Below are positions 1 to 8,940 of a stretch of DNA of 24,779 bases, one piece after another (the stretch's first letter is position 1; every line of letters starts with the position of its first letter). A program made the translations under genes and the position numbers. The notes under the pieces were generated by a model that saw nothing but the letters and a program-made list of their open reading frames with translations, had not been told where the DNA came from and searched no databases. The DNA comes from Conidiobolus incongruus B7586 (lineage: Eukaryota > Entomophthoromycota > Entomophthoromycetes > Entomophthorales > Conidiobolaceae), in contig JNEM01006003.1 of NCBI GenBank assembly GCA_000697335.1, forward strand, positions 1 through 24,779, given 5' to 3'.

Positions 1-521
1 CTAATATCATCACTGGCCAAGGTACTGCTATGTTGGAATTGGAAGAACAAGCTAGAGAGATGGGATATGAGTTAGATGCCGTCATTGCTCCAGTCGGTGG
101 TGGTGGTTTATTATCAGGAACCTGTATTTCCGCTAAAGGAATCAATCCTGAAAAACCCATACCAGTGTTCGCAGGAGAACCTAAGGGCGCTGATGACTGT
201 TATAGATCCTTGCAAGAAGGAAAATTAATCCCTATGGTTGATCCCAAAACCTGTGCCGATGGCTTATTAACCAGTATGAAGGAACACACCTATGCTATTA
301 TTAAAGATCATGTCGAAAAGGTATATACTGTAGGCGAGGATGAAATTCGTGCTGCTCAAAAATTAGTTTTGGAAAGAATGAAGATTGTCATTGAGCCTTC
401 TTCAGCTGTGCCTATAGCTGCTTTGCTTGATAAAAACAATATTCAGACCGAATATCCTCATATTAAAACTATTGGTGTAATCATCAGTGGTGGAAATATT
501 GATTTGACTAAATTATTCTAA
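1..521 (+). CDS. Serine racemase / threonine dehydratase-type PLP enzyme, C-terminal part
   Basis: The 5' part of the gene lies outside the window. The frame is open from base 3 (NIITGQGTAM...) to TAA at 519-521, so the ATG at 30 is an internal Met. Fold-type II PLP enzymes of this family interconvert L- and D-serine and/or deaminate serine and threonine to 2-oxo acids in the cytosol. Visible marks are the GQGT segment, the glycine-rich PLP phosphate-binding loop (VGGGGLLSG), the EPSSAVPIAALL segment and the terminal ISGGNIDLTKLF, which ends where eukaryotic serine racemases end. No ACT regulatory domain follows, which favours serine racemase over biosynthetic threonine deaminase. About 173 residues of an expected 320-340 are visible. 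There is no intron in this part. An AATAAA at 582-587 could serve as polyadenylation signal. The gene is convergent with the deacetylase on the other strand. Substrate preference cannot be decided from this part. Confidence 0.9.
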   Translation, partial: NIITGQGTAMLELEEQAREMGYELDAVIAPVGGGGLLSGTCISAKGINPEKPIPVFAGEPKGADDCYRSLQEGKLIPMVDPKTCADGLLTSMKEHTYAIIKDHVEKVYTVGEDEIRAAQKLVLERMKIVIEPSSAVPIAALLDKNNIQTEYPHIKTIGVIISGGNIDLTKLF

Positions 522-1007
522 AATATATAATTATTTATTGATAAAAAGTGAATATTATCGTTATGTAATGTAATATTTTGAAATAAAAAATTACTTTATC
601 GATCTTATTTTAACCTATTATACAATTTTTTAATAATGTATTTTTATACCATGATTGACAAAATAATATTTAATAATCATTCGATTTTACCAATTTATTG
701 TAATTTTTTAAAAATCTGAAAATAAATTGTGATAATTCAACATAGGGGTTTGTGTAATAATGAAAATCTAAAGATATAATATGAATAGGATGTCCATTAT
801 TTATAGTTGTAAGATAAATATATATATATTCTATAACTATTAAGAATATTAACCTAAAATAAAGTAGGTAGTAATTTATTTAAATCATTGATAAATCATT
901 GTAATTTAAATTCATATATATTTTTAAATAATGTTGATAATATAGTTTTAATACGATTAAAGATAATTGATTTTACATTGATATTTGCAATAATATCATA
1001 AATTGAA
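522..1007. other. Spacer between two convergent genes
   Basis: AT-rich DNA between the stop codons of the PLP enzyme gene and the deacetylase gene. It must hold both 3' UTRs. An AATAAA at 582-587 on the + strand is the only obvious processing signal. No coding-like frame or RNA gene is seen. Confidence 0.5.
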
Positions 1008-2362
1008 TTATAATTGAGCTTCTTCACCATTAATAAATAATCTGAGAAGGTTCAAATCTTCGTCTAAGAACAAGAAATCGGCATCGGCACCACAGTTCAA
1101 AGTACCCTTTCTGTCTTGGATGCCCAAAACTTGAGCTGGGTGAAGTGTGGCAGCTTCAATGGCTTCAACAGTTGTACATCCTGTGAATTTCTTGAAGTTT
1201 TGGACACATTCGTACATCTTGACATTGGATCCGGCAATGGTGTCAGTGCCAGCAATTGTGATTTTCTTACCCTTAACTTCAACGTTCATCTTACCCAAAG
1301 TATAAGAGCCTTCAGCTAAACCGGCGGCAGCCATGGCATCAGTGACTAAACAGGCACCCTTAGGGTGGGAGTAGTAAGCGATCTTAACTGAGTTGGGGTG
1401 AACGTGGACACCATCACAGATGATGCCATAGAATGGGCGTTCCAAAGAAGATCCAAGTAAACCAATACATCCAGGATCTCTGTGGTGGAATTGATTCATA
1501 GCATTGAATAAGTGAGTAACCATCTTAGCACCTCTGCGAACACCTTCTTCAGCCACTGTGGTGGGAGCAGCAGTGTGACCCAAGCTGACAGCGGGAATTC
1601 TCTTAACTAACTCGGGAATGGCATCAAGCATACCTTCAACATCAGGTGCGACGGTAATCAAGCTGATAGCCTTATTATGATTGTCAAGGTTACCATAGAC
1701 AGATTCTAAATCTGAAATACCGTTCTTGGCATCTCTGAGAGTGTTGACATCATGAGCACCATACTTCAAATCGCTCATGAAGGGTCCTTCAAGATGGGCA
1801 CCCAAAATTTCAGCACCGTCTTCAACAGTACCCTTTCTAGGAACTAAAGCAGGTAAAACCTAATCAAATGGATACTTTTAGTTACCAAAGGTAAAATTAA
1901 TTAATAATGAAGTAGTTACTCTTTCGTAAACATTGGGGAAGGAACTGACAATGGTGGGGCAGTAAGAGGTAACACCCTGATCTAAAATAGCTTTGGATAC
2001 TTTTTTAAGACCTTCTTCAATGGTTTGGTAATCACCAGTGAAATCAACACCGTAAGCACCTAAATAAAATTGAACGAAAATAATTAGCTATGTGAATAGA
2101 TATTTTTTGGATAATAATACTTACCATTAATTTGTAATTCAATAAAACCGGGGACTACTAAAGAGCCTTGAGCATCAATAATTTGATCAGGTGAACTCTT
2201 TTCTTCATAGAAGAGTTGAGCAGGGTCAACAAACTTTCCGTCTCTAATCCATAAATAATCATTTTCGATAATTTTGCCATCTTTTAAAATGCGACCATTG
2301 ATAATTTTGGTGATTTTGTTGTTAGATACTAATGAAGTTGGACTTTCGACTGATGGAGGCAT
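1008..2362 (-). CDS. nagA: N-acetylglucosamine-6-phosphate deacetylase, three exons
   Basis: Hydrolyses GlcNAc-6-phosphate to glucosamine-6-phosphate and acetate in chitin/GlcNAc catabolism; cytosolic, with no signal peptide. Model: exons 2362-2125, 2059-1920 and 1859-1008, giving 409 residues, normal for the family. Intron 1 (2124-2060, 65 nt) is GTAAGT...TTTAG and splits the glycine codon of QING|AYGVDF. Intron 2 (1919-1860, 60 nt) is GTAACT...GATTAG in phase 0. Both splices restore family-like sequence (FIELQINGAYGVDF and PNVYERVLPALVPRKGT). Metal and substrate residues of the amidohydrolase fold are present: HLEGPF (Glu about 150), GHTAAP (His about 221), THLFNAMNQFHHRDPG (His about 242), DGVHVHP (about 276-280) and the catalytic Asp of LVTDAM (about 300). 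The start ATG at 2362 is the first in the open frame and leaves an N-terminal beta-sandwich region of usual length. Neighbouring serine metabolism has no obvious link. Confidence 0.93.
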
Positions 2363-4822
2363 TATGATATGTGATATGAGTTAAAATAAAGAAATAATAT
2401 TATTAACTTAATGTTCAAAATAGTATAATGAAAAAACATGGAAATGGAAAGATATCGCAATGATTTATAGTCCTTAGGTTCAACAATGTGTTATGATAAG
2501 TTGCCACCCTCCAAAGACTCAACGTTTAATTCCCATTCTTCTCTCGGTTATCTTAATTAAATCTTGAGCTTCAGCCAATCAAATACCGCTATCAAGTACA
2601 TACAATGAGTTCAAAATAAATGAGTTAAATTGGTAGGAAATTGAGTGGGTAAAATTGCATAAACCATTTATGAAATCATTCATTCCATTTGTTACTTGTG
2701 GAATAATTCCATATCCTTCACCCACTTGTCACTGATACCTTCTTTACGGTATAAGCCATACACTTTGCCAGCCACGTTATTTTTCATACCTATTCACAAT
2801 CGCTATCACCATAGCTTTATCAATCAATTCATCAACCATATCATTTTAACTTAATTAATCTGATTAATATACCAAAGATTTTGAAAATTAAAATTTATCA
2901 GATATTAAAAAATTTAATAAATTTGATTAAATTTAGATAGTTTTTTAATTGTCCCATCATAATCAACCTATTTTCCATTGATCCATATATTTTTTTAGTA
3001 AATTTTCGAAGTTTATATGTCACTTGATATTTTTAATATATTATCACATTATTTAAGTTTGATATATTAGGATGGTTAGATTAATAATTTTAGTATTATT
3101 TGCTATAATTTCTGTAAGATATAATATCACAACAATGCATGCATGGTAAGCAGTAGTAATAAATGATTTGATATTTTTTGATAAAGTGAAATTATTAACA
3201 AACTAGAGAAAACAATTAAAATCACTTTCCCATTAAATTAAATCCGATATCAGATTATGGAATAGTCACTCTTTTCAACATTTACCAAAATAAACAAAAT
3301 TTTAACCAGTATCTAATAATTATAAATAACAACATAAGTTATGATCGTTTCATGAGTTAAAAATTATAAATATTATCATCGAAATTTATTTGAATAATAG
3401 ATTTAGAGAATATAAAATATTAGTGTGATGTTTGTTTGATATATTAGATTACAATCACTTTCCCACCATATCGGGACAACTCAATTGTATTATTCCCTTA
3501 ACCCCTTTTGGCCATCTGATTACATTGATAGAAACTAAGTGACTTGGATAATATTTCGAAAAAAATTGTATCAATATGATAAATAATTAATATTATTTCA
3601 AAAGTTGGTGAATACAAATTATTTTAGTACCTAAAATGATTGGCTTATTGATTGAGATAGCGGTCGAATTAACTTTTAAAATATTCAGTTTAAAATTATT
3701 ACATCATAAAGAGTAAAATATTATAAAATTTGAAAGGTTGTGTTATTAACTATTCGATGATATATTAATAGTTGATATAAGAACAAAATTTAATATAAAT
3801 TTTATGAATAAAATTATCAATTAATTATTAGATTGAAAATATAATACAATAGAATTTCTAATGAAAAGTTAAAATCTAATACTTGGATTCTATTTTTATT
3901 ATCTCAAGTTAATATATTATAATTCAGTTTTGATAAAATATAAAGAATAATGATTAATAACACAATTGAGCAAATATTTGAATAGTGTAATAATATTTTT
4001 GATTGGAAAGTTGAATTAACTATTTTGAATTTTATATTAGCTGTGAACTAGGTTTTAATAGCACTACACAATTGGATACAATGATCGAAAAAAAATTTAA
4101 TAGTATAGAATGCCACTGTTTGATAGTTTCTAATAACTATTTTCCATATATAGATTGAACTAGGTAAATAGATTATTCAAGTATATAAAGATATTTTTGA
4201 ATTTATCAAATTTATGGTAATGTTGTATGGTTATTATTGTTTTCATTTTCCCATATTTTTTTTCAGTTCACTGAAAAAAAATATTAAAATCAGCGCAACG
4301 CAAGTCATATATAATTATTAAAGGTTTTTTAATATTGAATACATTGATAAAATTCGAAAAATAATTAAATTGATTAATAAAGAAATTAACAAATTGAAGA
4401 GATTATTAATAAAAAAGAATAATAAACATCAAACAAACAACCATATTATATATTCGAACATTAGCAAAGGTATCTTTATACAACTACATTATACGATAGT
4501 TGAAGAATTTAATAATGTATCAATATAACAAGCAAAATTTGATTAATTTATTAAAAAATAGCTTGGTAACTATTAGGATTAAAACTTTTCAATTACTGTT
4601 AAAATACTTTGATAAGAACTATACATATATATTATATCAAATATTAAAAATTAGAATATACATGGGATTCCTATTAAAATGTTTATAGATTACTTTGATT
4701 ATAAAAATGAATAATGGAAATAAAAAAAATCTTATAATATCTATAGATGATAAAAATATATTTTAAAAACAAGAGTATACACATAAAAATTAAAAAAAAA
4801 TGTATAGTAGGCATTTTCCAAA
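2363..4822. other. Long AT-rich spacer upstream of the deacetylase gene
   Basis: It contains the promoter side of the deacetylase gene and a small coding-like relic at 2519-2830, listed separately. The rest (about 2831-4822) is A/T-dominated. A short open frame at 4500-4688 encodes only AT-driven residues (Asn, Lys, Ile, Leu, Tyr) and is not a credible gene. No RNA gene or repeat structure was recognised there. Confidence 0.45.
2519..2830 (-). pseudogene. Coding-like relic, family not recognised
   Basis: This island is clearly richer in G and C than its surroundings and gives protein-like text in two minus-strand frames. One reads MKNNVAGKVYGLYRKEGI and on to a stop near 2692. A second frame, 2728-2519, has 69 codons with a single internal TGA and includes GIIPQVTNGMNDF and, beyond the TGA, LAEAQDLIKITERRMGIKR. 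The two frames overlap, which suggests a frameshifted remnant or exons of a spliced gene whose junctions I could not place. I do not recognise the family. A chance open stretch is possible, but the residue mix is less AT-driven than in the surrounding spacer. Confidence 0.25.
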
Positions 4823-4894
4823 AGCTCTGCCTGAGAATCGAACTCAGATCGCAGGATTCAAAGTCCTGAGTGCTAACCATTACACCAGCGGAGC
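4823..4894 (-). tRNA. tRNA-Gln (anticodon TTG)
   Basis: The minus strand folds as a complete 72-nt cloverleaf. The acceptor arms are GCTCCGC and GCAGAGC. The D arm is GTGT...GCAC with a TAATGGTTA loop. The anticodon stem is CAGGA/TCCTG around loop CTTTGAA, reading TTG (decodes CAA). The T arm is CTGAG-TTCGATT-CTCAG, and the discriminator base is T. The D and T arms supply Pol III A and B boxes. T runs follow the 3' end (4820-4823, and a longer one near 4791-4799). There is no intron. The fifth acceptor pair is C-A, a mismatch; the other stems pair fully, with one T-G wobble in the D stem. It could be a functional gene with one acceptor mismatch or a slightly eroded copy. Confidence 0.93.
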
Positions 4895-4911
4895 ATAATA
4901 ATTTTGTCACG

Positions 4912-5108
4912 GTTATTAGCTCTTGGAGCGTCATTGAGGACACTGACACAGCCATTCTGTAGGCCAGATTGTGAAACATGATACCTACCAGCTGGGGTAA
5001 ACTACCAATGATCAGATCTCTGGCTATTCGGCCTTGATCACTTGTAAATGGGGCTTTGTACAGAGCGACTAGACCAGCAGCAACAGTGGCGGCGTTAGGA
5101 TCCGACAT
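4912..5108 (-). pseudogene. Start of an unrecognised (Gag-like?) protein
   Basis: The frame from ATG at 5108 begins MSDPNAATVAAGLVALYKAP, continues through a helical, fairly hydrophobic stretch of about 65 residues (RIARDLIIGSLPQLV, NLAYRMAVSVSSMTLQEL), and then runs into the tRNA gene on the same strand. That means the true 3' part is missing or spliced elsewhere. Codon choice and GC content are unlike the AT-driven open frames around it. Its position just after an LTR-like sequence suggests the N-terminus of a retroelement Gag, but no zinc knuckle or other family mark is visible. A host-gene first exon is possible; a GTAGGT at a plausible donor position lies within it. Confidence 0.33.
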
Positions 5109-5160
5109 GCTAAAAGATGGAATCAAGGAATATCAATAGGAACGGGTTTAGAAGGATTAG

Positions 5161-5460
5161 TGTAAAATGACTCAAGTGGAACTATAAGCAGTTACTTGAG
5201 TATACCAAAAGGGTTGGCTTTGGATGTAGGAAAAAGGTTTATTAATGTAAGAAAGTAAGGTAAGAGAGAGAGATCAAGAAGGGAGCCGAGCCCTTCTTAT
5301 ACTTAAGTGAAATATATAGGCATAAGTATGCACGGATGAGTAACAGTGAGGTCACTCAGACGTGGACTGGTAAAATGTTGATAAGGCCTAATTTGGTTAA
5401 TCAGGTACTTAATAGTGAATTGGAGTGAAGAAAGGTATCAATTAGGTAGCAATCGTCACA
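5161..5460 (-). repeat. Probable LTR, 300 bp
   Basis: The minus strand starts TGTGACGATTGC and ends TTTTACA, so the ends carry a TGT...ACA inverted repeat as LTRs do. Inside are TATA-like sequences (TATATATTT, then TATAAGAAGGGC about 175 nt from the start), a pyrimidine-rich tract (TCTCTCTCTTACC) and AATAAA. It is richer in GC than the surroundings. No second copy lies in the window, so the edges rest on the terminal dinucleotides alone. Confidence 0.4.
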
Positions 5461-5866
5461 AATTTAAATTATGAACCTATTTATTCTAATTAATATGCTC
5501 ACTTATAAACTAATAATTTGTATTTATATACTTATATCAAACCATTTTTAAAATCTTTTCACTTTTTTCCATCTATTATTTTCTCACTACAATTTTGCTA
5601 AAATTTTCATCTTTTTTATACTTCAAATTCTATCAATCTTTATTTAATCCATAACTTTAATTCTTTATAATGTACTTTTTTAAACCATTTACTTCATTTC
5701 ATCTAACACAGAACAATAATCTTATATAATTATATTTTATATCAAATATCAATTGGTTAAAGTAATTTTTTAAATTTATCAAAATAGCCATATAGTATAC
5801 TTTAAAATGAGGTGATCAAATAATTATATTTTATCTATTGTTAATTTAAAAATAAAATCATCATAT
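5461..5866. other. AT-rich spacer between two LTR relics
   Basis: About 400 bp with long T- and A-rich runs. No coding frame or RNA gene is seen. It does not resemble either flanking LTR. Confidence 0.4.
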
Positions 5867-6182
5867 TGTAGCGGATCGGGACGTCCGCTCTCTGTTTAAC
5901 TTAAATTATACATCACTGTTTCGAATATAAAGCACATACAAGTGCCATGAAGGACCCTTGTTCGATGCGAAACTGGGTCAACAGCTACATCAGTGATTCA
6001 ACGCATTGTAATAAAGATTGATAACACTATAAAATCACTACTGGGCACATATTTGCTCGAGGGTCATTTCGATCTGGGTTAAGCTCCATAAATTGATATT
6101 TTAATATAGCTCTTTAAAGCATCTCATTAGCCACCTTTGGCCAGATTTATTGAATCTACTTGAACTTTATTGTAAGGCTACA
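5867..6182 (+). repeat. Solo-LTR-like repeat, 316 bp
   Basis: It begins TGTAGC and ends GCTACA, a perfect 6-bp terminal inverted repeat of LTR type. Right after the start GCGGA and TCCGC can form a 5-bp hairpin around TCGGGACG. A TATA-like stretch (ATATAAAGCACAT) and ordinary promoter-like composition follow, and GC content exceeds the flanks. No open frame lies inside. The flanking five bases (CATAT and TTCCA) do not match, so there is no target-site duplication. That suggests an old copy, an inter-element recombination product, or misjudged edges. It is not similar to the 5161-5460 repeat. Confidence 0.5.
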
Positions 6183-7105
6183 TTCCAGCAGACTTGAAAT
6201 AGAGTAAATATTTTTGTTTTGGATATTAGAAAATAATTCAGATTTTTGATGAATCATTCAGTCTATTCTGAAATTAATAAATTTATAATCAATATATAAT
6301 GTATACTGGAAGAAAAGATATTACTATTTATATTTTTCATAACATAGAAATTCTTAATATGGTTGAATGTCATTGTTTTTCTAATACTAAATTTAAATTG
6401 TTAAATTTGATATATGGTAATTACAACTGCTATTTAAACAATATTTCTATTACTTATCCTTAATTTTAGATAATTATAGTATATTTAAGGTATATTATTT
6501 ATAATTATACATAATATTTTAATTCGCTCATTTTTAACTAATAATAATTGTTTTTCAATATGGAACTAAATTGTCCGCAGTAAATCCATAGACTTTTTGA
6601 GATCTAATGATTTTCTTAATTGATCCATTGTGAAAACTGAGAATTTTTTAGTTAATGATAGTCATTAATATAACTATAACCGTACTGTCGGAATCAATAA
6701 TCCTTTAAATTATTTACTATTGGATTATTGATATTAATATTTTATTATTAATAAATAAATTTGGAAAACAAATATATTTTTAGACAATAATTTGGTTAAA
6801 ATAATTAACAATTTTCATGATTTTTAGTAAAATTATCTTTAAAATTTTTGGGAAGCTAGATATCATTAGCAACTGATGAAATATAAAATATTTTTAAATA
6901 ACAATGTTATATATGAAAATTGAATAGATCAACTTGGAATAATCAAACATCTTTGATTATAAATAATTTATTGGATATGCAATCCGCAGCTTAAAATCCA
7001 TTAATTTGGATGCAATTTTTATGTATCCCTTAATAGTAATAATTTTGGTTTAACTCCTTTCGAATATAAACTTCTTAAAAATTGTAGTATAGTGGTTGTG
7101 AATAA
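6183..7105. other. AT-rich spacer
   Basis: About 920 bp without a credible coding frame on either strand. I saw no hairpins, tandem repeats or RNA genes that I could support. Confidence 0.4.
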
Positions 7106-7710
7106 TTATGATGTGGATTTCCTTCGAGTATCTAAAACATCTGGAAGGTCTACAGAATTATCACTTATCTTCTTGATCATATCTTCACTGGTTTCTTTTT
7201 CCATTGGGAAGAGTTGGTCAGCGTACTTGAGCAGCATGCACCACCCCAGGACAAAACATAGTTGAGCTATGATTTGAATGTATTGGAAGCTTAGGAATCG
7301 ATTGGCAGTGGGATACAGGGCTAATATAGTTGGGATTATCCAGAAAATTGCTTTTTTCATCAGTTGATTAAGTCTGACTTCTGAATCTTTGAAAGAAATA
7401 TAGTCTATAATGTGAGAGATCATTTTCATTAATAAAAAGATTATAACCAAAAAACTAATAGATTATTAAATAAATGATGGGTTTAACGGTTATTAGTATC
7501 TTGAATTATAGATATATTTAAAGTCATAGAATTCCAAATTGTAGAGTGTCACCTCATCAACTACAGGTATTACTGTAATAATGTTATTGCATTTTTTATC
7601 CAATTCAGAATAATAATAACCTGTTGGCGATTACATCAAACAGGAGAAAAGTCCAATAAATTGACATTTTAGGTAATTTGAGACAATTTTATGTAGTATA
7701 AATACCTAAA
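7106..7710 (-). pseudogene. Seven-transmembrane receptor-like gene, C-terminal remains
   Basis: The open frame 7462-7106 has no convincing start. It encodes a hydrophobic helix (SFLVIIFLLMKMISHII), a charged loop (FKDSEVRLNQLMKK), two more helices (AIFWIIPTILALYPTANRF and IIAQLCFVLGWCMLLKY) and a polar tail ending DTRRKSTS. This helix-loop-helix-helix-tail order fits TM5, third cytoplasmic loop, TM6, TM7 and tail of a GPCR. Upstream, another frame from about 7710 to 7493 with one internal stop reads YYYSELDKKCNNIITVIPVV then DEVTLYNLEF, which could be the Cys-bearing second extracellular loop. I could not place introns joining the pieces and found no earlier helices, so decay is likelier than an intact spliced gene. 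If it is intact, 7462-7106 would be the last exon. The receptor family is not identified. Confidence 0.4.
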
Positions 7711-7838
7711 TTAAGGTGAAAAATATTCGAGTGAAATGTAAATTATTGAATGACTACAAATATTCAGCCTAGAGTTATTTATATATTTTAATCAAATATT
7801 ATTAGTTTGGTGGTATTGTACTACTTGTAAATATTACC

Positions 7839-8444
7839 ATGGCGTATTATCGTTTCGTTCAATGCTTTCCAGTATATAGGAATAATGAAGATGAATTGGA
7901 ATCTCAGCATAGTCGATCGAATCATAATACTAATATCACCTCAGAAAGCAACCAGCTCAAATGGTACCAGCTGATATTTACATGGAAATACCATGACTAT
8001 TATCTATCAGTCTTGAGATCTAACACTAAGGAAACCATGAAGCAATTACAGAATTATCTAATAGTCGGATTCGTTATTGAATTAATAACCATATTGTTAA
8101 TTGCTGTACTAATATATGTGGCATCAATACTAATCAAATTAAAATATCATCACCTGAATAGTCTATTTTCAATTGTCAATGTTACATTGGTAATCGTAAC
8201 AATATCTCTAATAGTGGTATTCTCCTGCATTTTTTACCTAAGATATGTCCAAGTTAGATCAGCTCTCAGTAAGTGTGGCACCATTCCAATGCTAAGAGAA
8301 TTTACTATGCATTCCAATTATCAGATGTCATCACATACGTTGCCTTTGTATGATGTAGCTTGTCAAAGTCCTCCTAGTTATCCCAACGACTCTTATTGTT
8401 TGCGATCTATAGTTCATGATATGTCACCAAGGTATGAATCTTGA
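7839..8444 (+). CDS. Two-TM membrane protein with paired LPxY/PPxY motifs (paralog 1)
   Basis: 201 residues, single exon, starting at the first ATG (MAYYRFVQCF). Order: polar N-terminal region (1-70) with KWYQLIFTWKY before the membrane part; TM1 about 74-98; TM2 about 112-134; basic stretch RYVQVRSAL; then a short tail carrying LPLY (168-171) and PPSY (178-181) separated by DVACQS. The next gene has the same architecture and the same tail module, so the two are diverged tandem duplicates. PPxY and LPxY motifs are known ligands of WW domains, including those of Rsp5/Nedd4 ubiquitin ligases, and Ndfip/Bsd2-type adaptors combine such motifs with TM segments. An adaptor role here is inference. 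No signal peptide is evident. I do not recognise a named family. Confidence 0.7.
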   Translation: MAYYRFVQCFPVYRNNEDELESQHSRSNHNTNITSESNQLKWYQLIFTWKYHDYYLSVLRSNTKETMKQLQNYLIVGFVIELITILLIAVLIYVASILIKLKYHHLNSLFSIVNVTLVIVTISLIVVFSCIFYLRYVQVRSALSKCGTIPMLREFTMHSNYQMSSHTLPLYDVACQSPPSYPNDSYCLRSIVHDMSPRYES

Positions 8445-8940
8445 AAGTTTATCATTGCAAGTATTAGTAAATATTATTTAAATAAGTGTCATTTTAAGTT
8501 GAAATCATCACAAAATTGGAAAATTATAATAATTTGATAAATTTTGGATTGCTAATTAAACCATTGAGAAAACATTTTATTAAAATCAATACATCTGTAA
8601 AGATGTTATATTCATTGGTTCCCATATCCACTAATAATCTAATTATAATCTACTTTAAAACTAAACATTTATTTTTTTACTTGATTGAGGAGTGATTTAG
8701 TTGGTTAATTCAACCTTTTTCAAAAATATATTGATAAATTGAAATTAAGTTTTAAAATTGTTAAATTGGGCAAAAGGGGAAATTTCGATACAGTTTGGCT
8801 TAATTCGAATTTTTAGAAATTGAAGAGTTGGGACTGCTATTTCGAGTGATCATCATATAAATACTCATTGGGATAATGTTTTCTGGTCTAGTGTTATTTA
8901 TCTTTAGACTACTGGTTAGAGTATTTATTCTTGGAATAGT
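8445..8940. other. Spacer between the two paralogous membrane-protein genes
   Basis: About 500 bp of AT-rich DNA holding the 3' end of the first and the promoter of the second gene. No element or conserved hairpin was recognised. Confidence 0.4.

Larger units (their letters stand above)
4912..5460 (-). mobile_element. Truncated LTR-retroelement relic upstream of tRNA-Gln
   Basis: Read on the minus strand, 5460-5161 behaves like a 300-bp LTR and is followed after about 50 nt by an ATG at 5108 opening a coding stretch toward the tRNA gene. The element stops within about 20 bp of the tRNA 5' end, so only the 5' LTR and the start of a Gag-like frame remain; it is broken. Family is probably Ty3/gypsy-like by LTR size and by closeness to a Pol III gene, but no pol segment is here to confirm it. 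No primer-binding site matching a tRNA 3' end is evident after the LTR. Alternative: the promoter and first exon of an unrecognised host gene. Confidence 0.4.

Noticed and set aside
1-2362. Serine racemase and GlcNAc-6-phosphate deacetylase as a catabolic gene cluster
   Set aside because: They are convergent, belong to unrelated pathways, and no other GlcNAc-utilisation gene (kinase, deaminase, transporter) is in the window.
3220-3465. AATCACTTTCCCA occurring twice (3220 and 3453)
   Set aside because: A single 13-bp coincidence with no matching flanks; not enough to call a repeat family.
4500-4688. Open frame of 62 codons (+)
   Set aside because: The encoded residues are almost all AT-driven (Asn, Lys, Ile, Leu, Tyr); no motif, no neighbour context.
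4683-5126. 147-codon minus-strand frame taken as one gene
   Set aside because: Its C-terminal half is translated tRNA-Gln sequence and A/T spacer, so only the part upstream of about 4912 can be coding.
5875-6180. Structured non-coding RNA (snRNA, SRP or RNase P) in the GC-richer stretch
   Set aside because: No conserved boxes of U1-U6, SRP or RNase P/MRP RNA were found; the TGTAGC...GCTACA ends fit an LTR better.
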